Below, piece by piece: positions 43,118-50,268 of a stretch of DNA of 64,000 bases. The DNA comes from Hymenobacter sedentarius (GTDB lineage Bacteria > Bacteroidota > Bacteroidia > Cytophagales > Hymenobacteraceae). The notes under the pieces are model-generated. The model saw nothing but the letters and a program-made list of their open reading frames with translations, had not been told where the DNA came from and ran no database searches. A program made the translations under genes and the position numbers. The stretch is from assembly GCF_001507645.1 (NCBI RefSeq), contig NZ_CP013909.1, positions 1,302,001-1,366,000 on the forward strand, in the 5' to 3' direction. Every line of letters starts with the position of its first letter. The stretch's first letter is position 1.

Positions 43118-44119
43118 CTATTGTGCCGCGGCTACGGCCGGCCAGCCCTCCTTGTCCCAGCTCAATTTTTCGATGCGCAGCTTGGGGCGGCCCCGGTCAG
43201 AGGCATCGTAGCCGTGAAAAACCAGGTAGTCCACGTTGTCGAAGCTGCACACGGCGTTGTGGCCCACGCCGTACCACTTGCTGTCGCCGGCCAGCACCAC
43301 GGTGCCGCCGCCCTGGTCCAGCGCCACGCCGGCGCGGTCCACGTACGGGCCGGTGATGCCGGCGGCGCGGCCTACCATCATTTTGTAGGTGCTTTGGGGT
43401 CCGCGGCAGCAGTAGTCAAAGGAGGTGAAGAGGTAGTAAAAACCGCCTTTTTTGAAGATGAACGGGCCTTCGATGGCGCCGTCGCCGGGCAGCGAGTCGT
43501 TGAGCTTGGGGTCGCGCGAGCGGTGGGCGATGGTGCGCCACTGCTCGGGCTGGGCGGGCGCCGTGAGGTCGGGCCGCAGCTTCACGAGCTTGATGCCGTC
43601 CCAAAACGAGCCAAACGTAAGCCAGGGCGCGCCGGCCGCGTCGCGCGCCAGGTTGGGGTCGATGGCGTTCCACATGTCGCGCCCCGGCACCGACTGAATG
43701 ACCCGGCCGTGGTCGACCCACTTGAAGTCGGGCGAGGCTGGGTCCAACGTTTTGTTGGTAGCCAGCCCGATGCACGAGGTGTTCTTGCCAAACGCCGATA
43801 CCGAGTAAAACAGGCTGTACTGGCCGTTGGCAAAGGAAATGTCGGGAGCCCAGATATGCCCTTTAAAGCTGGGCACGGCGGCCACGGCCCAGGCCGGCGG
43901 TGCGGCAAACACCGGTTTCTCCGGCTTCCAGGTTTTGCGGTCGGCCGACGACCACACCGTGATGCCGTTGCCGGTGCAAAACAAATAATACGTGCCCTGT
44001 TGCCGAATCATGACCGGGTCGTGGGCCGGAATGGCTCCCGTAGCAGCGGGCGCGGTTTGGGCGGTGGCCCCGAGGCAGGTTAGCAGCAGCGCAAGTAGAA
44101 GCAGTTTGGGCATAGCCAT
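43118..44119 (-). CDS. GH43 endo-arabinanase-like enzyme
   Basis: The product has 333 residues from ATG 44119 (44113 also possible). The signal peptide ends GATAQ. The GH43 domain resembles the endo-1,5-arabinanase at 22746: IPAHDPVMIRQQG (base D34), GHIWAPDISFANGQYSLFYS, IGLATNKTLDPASPDFKW, NAIDPN and GAIEGPFIFKKG with the acid Glu. It lacks a beta-trefoil and a T9SS domain, so it should act in the periplasm rather than outside. It is divergent from the LacI-family gene. A -7 element TAACTTTG lies at 44189-44182, with operators on both sides of the transcription start (44195-44214 and 44128-44147). Confidence 0.92.
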   Translation of the reverse strand: MAMPKLLLLALLLTCLGATAQTAPAATGAIPAHDPVMIRQQGTYYLFCTGNGITVWSSADRKTWKPEKPVFAAPPAWAVAAVPSFKGHIWAPDISFANGQYSLFYSVSAFGKNTSCIGLATNKTLDPASPDFKWVDHGRVIQSVPGRDMWNAIDPNLARDAAGAPWLTFGSFWDGIKLVKLRPDLTAPAQPEQWRTIAHRSRDPKLNDSLPGDGAIEGPFIFKKGGFYYLFTSFDYCCRGPQSTYKMMVGRAAGITGPYVDRAGVALDQGGGTVVLAGDSKWYGVGHNAVCSFDNVDYLVFHGYDASDRGRPKLRIEKLSWDKEGWPAVAAAQ

Positions 44120-44127
44120 GCGGTAAG

Positions 44128-44147
44128 GTGGATTAACGGTTGTGCAG
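44128..44147. promoter_or_regulatory. Degenerate LacI-type operator in the GH43 leader (site E)
   Basis: GTGGATTAACGGTTGTGCAG matches site B at 15 of 20 positions, including ATTAACG and TTGTG. It lies nine bases from the GH43 ATG, a position similar to that of site C. Confidence 0.5.
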
Positions 44148-44181
44148 CACCTGTCGGCGCCTTCAGTATTTATCAGCCAAT

Positions 44182-44189
44182 CAAAGTTA
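44182..44189 (-). promoter_or_regulatory. -7 promoter element of the minus-strand GH43 gene
   Basis: On the minus strand the sequence reads TAACTTTG, an exact TAnnTTTG match. The region where the -33 element would be is covered by operator D. Confidence 0.55.
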
Positions 44190-44194
44190 TATGC

Positions 44195-44214
44195 TTTCAC
44201 AATCGTTTGTGTAA
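44195..44214. promoter_or_regulatory. LacI-type operator between GH43 and the regulator gene (site D)
   Basis: TTTCACAATCGTTTGTGTAA matches the consensus TTACACAATCGATTGTGTAA at 18 of 20 positions with the central CpG kept. It covers the upstream promoter region of the GH43 gene and could also allow self-control of the regulator. Confidence 0.75.
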
Positions 44215-44437
44215 AATATTTTTTTAAATTGCTGTTTCTTTCGATGAAAAAATGGAAAAACGGGGGTTATAACACCAACAACCAGGCGCCGAGCCCAACC
44301 GCAGGAGCCGTTATTTTCCATTGGCTCAAGGGCCTGCGCAAAACCCGGCCAAAGGCCCCACGGCAGGCGAGCAACGCGAGTGCTTACTCCCCGGACCAGT
44401 AGCTTTACACGACTTTTTACCCTCTTCGCTCTGCAAA

Positions 44438-45505
44438 ATGGCAGCACGCCGCAACCTTCCGAAACCAACCGACGCGGCCAGCAGCCCCGTTTCCATGGCC
44501 GATTTGGCCCGGGAACTGGGCGTGTCCATGACCACGATTTCGCGGGCGCTGAGCGACCACCACAGCATCGGGCCGGCCACCAAGCAGGCCGTGCTCAAGC
44601 TGGCCAAAAAGCTCAATTACCAGCCCAACCACTTGGCCGCGGCCCTGCGCAAGGGCAAGAGCAAGCTGCTGGGCGTCATCGTGCCGTACATCGAGGGGCG
44701 GTTTTTTGCCTCCGTGGTGCACGGCATCGAAACGGCCGCCAGCAAGGCCGGCTACAGCGTGATTATCTGCCAGTCGAGCGAGGACGTGGCCCAGGAGCGC
44801 AAAAACGTGGAAACGCTGCTGAGTGCGCAGGTGGCCGGCATTCTGGTGTCGGTGTCGCGCAACACGCTGGACTTCCGGCATTTTGAGAAGGTGCGCAAGC
44901 ACGGCGTGCCGCTGGTGTTTTTCGACCGCATTCTGGAGGGCGACAACGTGAACGCCGTGGTGCTCAACGACCGGGGCGGGGCCAACCAGGCCACCCGGCA
45001 CCTGCTGGAGCAGGGCTGCCGCCGGGTGGCGCACCTGGCCGGCCCGCTGCACCTGAACATCTACAAAAACCGCCGCCAGGGTTACCTCGACGCCCTGGAA
45101 AGCTTTGGCATCGCGCCCGACGAAAGCCTGATAATGGACTGCGACATGACCCTGGAGAGTGGCGCCGCCTGCATGGCCCAACTGCTGGAACTGCCCAACC
45201 CGCCCGACGCCGTGTTCTCGGCCGGCGACTCGGCCATCCTAGGGGCATTGCAGCTGCTGAAGAGCCGCGGGATTCGGGTGCCGCAGGACGTGGCCCTGGC
45301 CGGTTTCAGCAACGAGGCCCTGACCTCCGTGGCCGAGCCCATGCTCACCTCCGTGGACCAACGCTGCGAGGAAATGGGCCAAGCGGCTTTCCGGCTGTTT
45401 AAGGACCTGGTGGATGCCGAGGGAACGGCGTTTTCGCAGCGGCAGGTGGTGCTGCAGCCCCAGCTGTTTGTGCGGGCCTCGTCGCTGCGCACCGGCCCCG
45501 CCTAA
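44438..45505 (+). CDS. LacI-family transcriptional regulator of the arabinose locus
   Basis: The 355-residue regulator has an N-terminal helix-turn-helix (about 19-38, SMADLARELGVSMTTISRAL), the hinge helix (about 63-78, NYQPNHLAAALRKGKS) and a periplasmic-binding-type effector domain (LLGVIVPYIEGRFFASVVHG through GVPLVFFDRILEGDNVNAVV to QRCEEMGQAAFRLFKDLV). The frame extends to 44321 but the extension is not family-like, so ATG 44438 was chosen. Operators with a central CpG at susC, araA and two GH43 genes are its likely targets; arabinose or an arabino-oligosaccharide is the probable effector (inferred). Locus control by LacI type rather than by a hybrid two-component or AraC-type sensor is the notable point. 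Confidence 0.92.
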   Translation: MAARRNLPKPTDAASSPVSMADLARELGVSMTTISRALSDHHSIGPATKQAVLKLAKKLNYQPNHLAAALRKGKSKLLGVIVPYIEGRFFASVVHGIETAASKAGYSVIICQSSEDVAQERKNVETLLSAQVAGILVSVSRNTLDFRHFEKVRKHGVPLVFFDRILEGDNVNAVVLNDRGGANQATRHLLEQGCRRVAHLAGPLHLNIYKNRRQGYLDALESFGIAPDESLIMDCDMTLESGAACMAQLLELPNPPDAVFSAGDSAILGALQLLKSRGIRVPQDVALAGFSNEALTSVAEPMLTSVDQRCEEMGQAAFRLFKDLVDAEGTAFSQRQVVLQPQLFVRASSLRTGPA

Positions 45506-45614
45506 GGAGTAAGTAAGCCTCATTCCCATGGTTAAAGGCGGCGGCCGGAAGCCCGGGCCGCTACTTCTTGCCCGCAGTAGCTATTGGCTGCTGCGAGGCG
45601 CTACTTTTGCCTTC

Positions 45615-46382
45615 ATGTCTGCTACGCCCAACCAGCCCACCATCGTGTTTCTCCACGGCTTTGCCGAAAGCCGGGAGGTGTGGTCCGATTTCACTCGCTC
45701 CTTTCCCGATGGCTACCGGCTGCTCGCGCCCAACCTGCCCGGCCACGGCACCAACCTGGCGCCCGTGCCCGACTTCTCGATGGAGGCCCAGGCCCGCTAC
45801 GTTATCGATTACCTCAACCAGAAAGGCTGCTCCGAACCCGTGCTGCTGGTGTGCCACAGCATGGGCGGCTACGTGGCCCTGGCCCTGGCCGAGCGCTGGC
45901 CCCAGCGCGTGGCCGGCCTGGCCCTCATCAACTCTTCGGCCCTGGCCGATACCGACGAGAAGCGCCAGAACCGCGAGAAGAACATCGGCTTCGTCGAAAA
46001 ATATGGCGTGGCCAAGTTCATGGAATCCTTTGTGCGCCCGCTCTTTGCGCCCTCCAACCGCGACAAGCTGACCGATGCCCGCGCGCTGCTGGAAGAAATT
46101 GGCAAGGTCACGCCGCCCACCACCATCACCGGGGCGCTGCGCGGCATGGCCGCCCGCCCCGACCGCACGGCCGTGCTCAGCATCGCCCAATTCCCGGTGC
46201 TGATGGTAGCGGGCAAGCACGACGTCGCGGTGCACTTCGAAGACGCCGTGCGCCAGGCCGCGCTGCCCGCCGAGGGCCACGCGCTGTTTCTGGAATGCAG
46301 CGGGCACCAAGCGTATCTGGAGCAGCCGGAGCAGACCCGCCGGAGCGTATTGGCACTGGCGGCGGCCGTGTTTGGGAAGTAA
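45615..46382 (+). CDS. Alpha/beta hydrolase
   Basis: The 255-residue cytoplasmic product has the classical fold: oxyanion motif VFLHGFAESREVW, nucleophile S82 in LLVCHSMGGYVALALAERWP, and the catalytic His in ECSGHQAYLEQPE. The reading frame opens at 45528, but the extra 29 residues are basic and not family-like. It lies 109 bases behind the regulator gene and is related to the next hydrolase over its whole length, which suggests tandem duplication. Substrate unknown; a carboxylesterase or a MenH-like role cannot be separated from sequence. Confidence 0.88.
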   Translation: MSATPNQPTIVFLHGFAESREVWSDFTRSFPDGYRLLAPNLPGHGTNLAPVPDFSMEAQARYVIDYLNQKGCSEPVLLVCHSMGGYVALALAERWPQRVAGLALINSSALADTDEKRQNREKNIGFVEKYGVAKFMESFVRPLFAPSNRDKLTDARALLEEIGKVTPPTTITGALRGMAARPDRTAVLSIAQFPVLMVAGKHDVAVHFEDAVRQAALPAEGHALFLECSGHQAYLEQPEQTRRSVLALAAAVFGK

Positions 46383-46622
46383 CACCGCAGTCAGCCCAAC
46401 AAATTGGGAAATTGAGTCGTCGAAATGAGCGGCTACGTAGAAGCCGTTTTCAGCCGGTTGGCTCAAGAAAACCCTTTATTTGAATTGCCGACAAAGGGAA
46501 TTGGCAAGTAGCTGGCACGCATCGGTTATTGGGCTGTAAGGCGCTGCTTTCCTGTAATCAGGAGTTGATTTTTAAGAGACGCGCGCTGCCCAGCTGATAA
46601 ACGATAGCGCCAGCCGGCGCGT

Positions 46623-47393
46623 ATGGCGGTGCCTATGAGCACTACATCCCGGCCGGTAGTGGTTTTTCTGCACGGCTACCTCGAGAGTCCGGCCATCTGG
46701 GCCGAATTCATCGGCGAACATTTCGCCGACTGCCACGTGCTGACGCCCGCCTTGCCGGGCTACGATGGCCAGGACACACCCGAAGAAGCTTACTCCCTGG
46801 AAGCCGCCGCCGATGCCGTGCGCGCCGCGCTGGAAGGGGCCGGGGCCGGGCACGCCGTACTGGTGGGCCATAGCATGGGCGGCTACGTGGCCCTGGCCTT
46901 TGCCGAAAAATATCCCGGCCTGGTTGCCGGCCTCGGCCTGTTTCACTCCTCATCCCTGCCCGACACCGACCAGGACCGGGAACGCCGCGGCCGCAATCGC
47001 GCTTTTATTGAGGAGCACGGCGTGGCCGCCTTCGCCGAAGAGTTTTTGCAGCCCCAGTTTGCTGCCGAGCACCGCGAATCGATGGCCCACCACTTGGCCC
47101 AACTCAAGACCCTGGCTGCGGCGGTGCCCCAGGCCGTGGCCTTGGCGGGGCTGGAGGCCATGGGCCAGCGCCCCGACCGCCGCCCGGTGCTCGAAAAGGC
47201 CACCTATCCGGTGCTGTTTATCGCCGGGAAGGAAGACAAAGCCGTGCCACCCGAAAAAACGCACGAGGAAAGCCTGCTGCCCGACCACAGCACCGTGCTC
47301 TGGCTGGCCAACGTGGGCCACCTCGGCTTTGTGGAGCGGCCCGCCGATACCCGCCGGGCCGTGCGCCAGCTGGTGCAAGCGGCGTTCGACTAG
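46623..47393 (+). CDS. Alpha/beta hydrolase, paralogue of the preceding gene
   Basis: The 256-residue protein has VVVFLHGYLESPAIW, nucleophile S84 in VLVGHSMGGYVALAFAEKYP and the catalytic His in NVGHLGFVERPADTRR. It shares gene length and motif order, as well as a long shared block (HSSSLPDTDQDRERRGRN here against INSSALADTDEKRQNREKN), with the hydrolase at 45615. The start may be 46623 or 46635. It converges with the TonB-C gene, only 20 bases apart. Substrate unknown. Confidence 0.88.
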   Translation: MAVPMSTTSRPVVVFLHGYLESPAIWAEFIGEHFADCHVLTPALPGYDGQDTPEEAYSLEAAADAVRAALEGAGAGHAVLVGHSMGGYVALAFAEKYPGLVAGLGLFHSSSLPDTDQDRERRGRNRAFIEEHGVAAFAEEFLQPQFAAEHRESMAHHLAQLKTLAAAVPQAVALAGLEAMGQRPDRRPVLEKATYPVLFIAGKEDKAVPPEKTHEESLLPDHSTVLWLANVGHLGFVERPADTRRAVRQLVQAAFD

Positions 47394-47413
47394 TGAGCGT
47401 AGCCGCGGGGCTG

Positions 47414-48205
47414 CTACGCTCCGCCGCGCATCATCATTTTGAAGGTGAGGGGCACCACGTAGAATACGCGCACCGGCCGGCCTTGCAGCATGGCTGGTTT
47501 GGTAGCCGCGGGCAGTGTTTTCAGGGCCCGTAGTACTTCGTTGTCAAGCGCATCGCCGGCCGTGCCCACTATTTCGGTGTGCTCGATTGCGCCCGTTTCG
47601 GCTACCTCGAAGTAAGCGTATACCACGCCCTGCTGGCCTTGGCGCAAGGCCGCCGCGGGGTAGCGGGTGCTTCGTTGAATATAGTGCTGCAGGCTGTGCG
47701 AGGAGTAGTCCAGGGCCGAAAGCGTCTGGGAAACCGGTACCAGCGCGACGGCATCGGGAAACACCGGGTTGGTGTCGGCATACGCGTAGGGGAGGCTGGC
47801 CAGGGGCCGGCTAACATCCAGCGGCAGGAAGATTTTGGGTTCGGCGGTGGCCTTGGGGTCGGGGGTGCCGGGGGCCCAGTTGGGCATCTTGGCCTGCAGT
47901 GGGCCAAGGGCCGCGGTGCCTGCTTTGATAAGCGGCGCTTTAAACGGCCTGGGCGGAGGCAGGAGCTTGAAATTCTGGGGCTGCTGGCCCCCTTTTAGCT
48001 CAAACTGCGCCACCAGCTGCCTATCGGAAGCCGGTGCAGCCAGCCGGGTGCTGCGGTAAACGAAGGTCCGCAAAGAATCGGGGCCACCCGGGAAGCGCGG
48101 ACCATCGTACGCGGCCGATGGCACCGCATCCTGGGCCGAAACGGTGGAGGCTGCCGCCAGAAGCAGCGCACTCATGGTAAAAAGTCTGGTAAACAGCTTT
48201 TTCAT
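47414..48205 (-). CDS. Periplasmic protein with C-terminal TonB-like domain
   Basis: The 263-residue product has a signal peptide (ending TVSAQD), a proline-rich middle and a TonB C-terminal-type domain at about 170-255 (YIQRSTRYPAAALRQGQQGV, VVYAYFEVAETGAIEHTEIV, LDNEVLRALKTLPA). An N-terminal segment YDGPRFPGGPDSLRTFVYRS resembles the start of a second, degenerate TonB unit. There is no inner-membrane anchor like that of classical TonB, so energy coupling is unlikely; such proteins are common in Bacteroidota with unknown function. Confidence 0.8.
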   Translation of the reverse strand: MKKLFTRLFTMSALLLAAASTVSAQDAVPSAAYDGPRFPGGPDSLRTFVYRSTRLAAPASDRQLVAQFELKGGQQPQNFKLLPPPRPFKAPLIKAGTAALGPLQAKMPNWAPGTPDPKATAEPKIFLPLDVSRPLASLPYAYADTNPVFPDAVALVPVSQTLSALDYSSHSLQHYIQRSTRYPAAALRQGQQGVVYAYFEVAETGAIEHTEIVGTAGDALDNEVLRALKTLPAATKPAMLQGRPVRVFYVVPLTFKMMMRGGA

Positions 48206-48261
48206 TAGGGTAGATAATGAGGGTTAGCTCCGCAAGCTAGCATATAATGGTATACAAAAAT

Positions 48262-48290
48262 GCCCGGCCTCCGTGAGGAGAAGGCCGGGC
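48262..48290 (-). terminator. Terminator after the SPW-type membrane protein gene
   Basis: A 9-bp perfect stem (48262-48270 with 48282-48290) is followed on the minus strand by ATTTTTG. It lies 30 bases downstream of the stop at 48320. Confidence 0.8.
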
Positions 48291-48319
48291 TAGATACCGC
48301 TCAATAGAGAGGGATGCCT

Positions 48320-48733
48320 TTACGTAGCGCCGTGCGGCCGGGCGCCCGCTTCGGGCATGGTGCGGCCGTGGCCGGCATCCTGCGTTTGGCCAGCCCAATC
48401 GGTGAGGAAATACACCACCAGCGTAACCAAGCCAATGGCGATGAACAGGTTGCGGGCCGTTGGGCTGTCATCGGCAAAGCCAAACAGCCAGGGCGAGGCC
48501 AGAAATACCAGGCCGCTGACCAGCTCCAGCTTGCCGTGCACCGGAAACGGGATGACACGCAGCAGCCCCAGCGGCATGCTCGTAAGCAGCGATAAGACGA
48601 GGTAGCCGCCCGCCAGCACGTAGCAAACGGTGGCGTAGGCGCCGTGCAGGTTGAACAAGGACGGCGCCAGGGCAAAAAAGGCGCAGGTGGCATAATCGAG
48701 CACGCCGTGCACCTTGGGCGAAATGGGCTTCAT
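48320..48733 (-). CDS. Small SPW-repeat-like membrane protein
   Basis: The 137-residue product has four hydrophobic segments. The segment LASPWLFGFADDSPTARN matches the Ser-Pro-Trp pattern of the SPW repeat family, and a preceding HGVLDYATCAFFALAPSLF could be a diverged first unit. ATG 48733 is preferred to 48742. The function of the family is not known. The C-terminus is short, polar and rich in Gly, Ala and His. Confidence 0.7.
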   Translation of the reverse strand: MKPISPKVHGVLDYATCAFFALAPSLFNLHGAYATVCYVLAGGYLVLSLLTSMPLGLLRVIPFPVHGKLELVSGLVFLASPWLFGFADDSPTARNLFIAIGLVTLVVYFLTDWAGQTQDAGHGRTMPEAGARPHGAT

Positions 48734-48840
48734 AGCAGGCAATAATCAAACGGGTAGAACATGCCTTCGTTTACGACCTGCCCGTGCCAAACGATATGCC
48801 TGAGCTACAAATAAAGGCCTTTCTGCCTTCCCTGCCTGCC

Positions 48841-50055
48841 TTATACCAGCCCGCTCAGCCGGCCGAAACCGGTACCCAGGATGGCCGCGTCGTCGGCCCC
48901 GAGCCAGTCTTTGAGCAGGGTGGCGTAGATGCTGCGAAAATCCACTTGGTGACGCAGGTCGCCCTGGTCGAGGTTGGCCAAATCCGGGGCATCGTTGAGC
49001 ACGCCTTTTTTCTGGAGAGCGCCGCCCAGCAAAAACACGTTGTTGGCGGTGCCGTGGTCGGTGCCGTTGCTGGCATTCTGGCCCACGCGCCGGCCAAATT
49101 CCGAGAACACCAGCACCACGGTGTTGGCCCACTGGTTGTGCTGTTTCAAGTCATCGGCCAGGGCCGCGAGGCCGTCGCCGAGGTCGGTGAACAGGCGCTG
49201 CTGCTCGTGCTGCCGCACGTGGGTGTCGAAGCCGGATAAGGCCAGGTAATACACCCGCGACTCCACGCCGGAGTTAATCAGCTCGGCCGTGGTCTTCAGG
49301 TTTTTGCCGAAATCAGAGTTCGGGTAAGCCACGCCGGACTTGTAGATTTTCGACTTCTCGTACAGATAGTCGGCCGAGGAAGCGGTTTCGGCCAGGGTCT
49401 TGTAGAGGTAATCTACCTGCTCTTGGTGCACCGGCGTGGTTTCCTGGCTCACCTTGGCCAGCAAGCGGTTCTGTTTGAGCTGATGGAATTTGCCGGGGTT
49501 CTTCAGGGCCAGGCCCTTGCGCTGGCTGCCTTTTAGGGCCAAGCTCAGGGTGTCGTCTACTTCCAGGGCGTTGTAGGGGCGCTGGCAGTCGGGGCAATTC
49601 GAGTCGAGGTAGCGGCCAAGCCAGCCGGTACTCACCACCTGGTCGGCACTCGAGCCGCTCTGCCAGATGTCCATGGAGCGGAAGTGCGACCGGTCGGGGT
49701 TGGGGTAGCCTACCGAGTTGAGCACGGCCAGGTGGCCCTGGTCGTAGAGTCCCTTCAGGCCCTTTAGCGCCGGGTGCAGGCCCAGGTCCTTCTCCATCGC
49801 CAGAATTCCCTCGGTTTCCTTAATGCCGAGCGTGGGCCGGGCCTTATAGTACAAATCGTTCCGGAAAGGAATGACAGTGTTCAGGCCGTCATTGCCCCCG
49901 CTGAGCTGCACTACAATGAGGCGCCGCGCACCAGGCGCATCGCTCAGTTGAGCTAAGCCCGGCCCCCGGTCGAGTGCGTGCAAAAACTTGGGCACCAGCA
50001 ACAAGGAGCTGGCCAGGGCAGAGGTGCGGAGGAAGTCGCGGCGGGTGGATGCCAT
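48841..50055 (-). CDS. DUF1501 family Tat-exported protein
   Basis: The 404-residue protein starts with a twin-arginine signal (STRRDFLRTSALASSLLLVP), then the DUF1501 fold with LIVVQLSGGNDGLNTVIPF, NSVGYPNPDRSHFRSMDIWQ, and FSEFGRRVGQNASNGTDHG. The family belongs to the alkaline-phosphatase/sulfatase superfamily by structure; the enzymatic activity is unknown. It is downstream of a DUF1800 gene on the same strand; DUF1800-DUF1501 pairs are a common arrangement, and an extracytoplasmic function for the pair is inferred. A palindromic repeat fills the gap of about 210 bases between the two genes. Confidence 0.93.
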   Translation of the reverse strand: MASTRRDFLRTSALASSLLLVPKFLHALDRGPGLAQLSDAPGARRLIVVQLSGGNDGLNTVIPFRNDLYYKARPTLGIKETEGILAMEKDLGLHPALKGLKGLYDQGHLAVLNSVGYPNPDRSHFRSMDIWQSGSSADQVVSTGWLGRYLDSNCPDCQRPYNALEVDDTLSLALKGSQRKGLALKNPGKFHQLKQNRLLAKVSQETTPVHQEQVDYLYKTLAETASSADYLYEKSKIYKSGVAYPNSDFGKNLKTTAELINSGVESRVYYLALSGFDTHVRQHEQQRLFTDLGDGLAALADDLKQHNQWANTVVLVFSEFGRRVGQNASNGTDHGTANNVFLLGGALQKKGVLNDAPDLANLDQGDLRHQVDFRSIYATLLKDWLGADDAAILGTGFGRLSGLV

Positions 50056-50095
50056 AATTGATATGATAGCGATAAGACGATTGAATGAACTTCAG

Positions 50096-50261
50096 ACTCC
50101 CCTCCTTACCAAGGAGGGGATGCTGGCGCGAAGCGGCAGCTGGGGTGGTTGTGGGCGTAGAACAGCTCGCGTGTTAATCGTTCGGGTATCGTGCAACGAA
50201 TCCAACCACCCCCGTCCGAACCTTCGGTTCGAACATCCCCTCCTTAGCTAAGGAGGGGAGT
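50096..50261. repeat. Palindromic repeat of the CCCCTCCTTA/AAGGAGGGG family
   Basis: Outer hairpins ACTCCCCTCCTTACCAAGGA (from 50096) and TCCCCTCCTTAGCTAAGGAG (from 50235) are each self-complementary and also complement one another; inner arms GCTGGGGTGGTT (50139) and AACCACCCCC (50204) pair as well. It lies between the DUF1800 and DUF1501 genes and contains no gene. Confidence 0.88.
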
Positions 50262-50268
50262 TGTTTAC

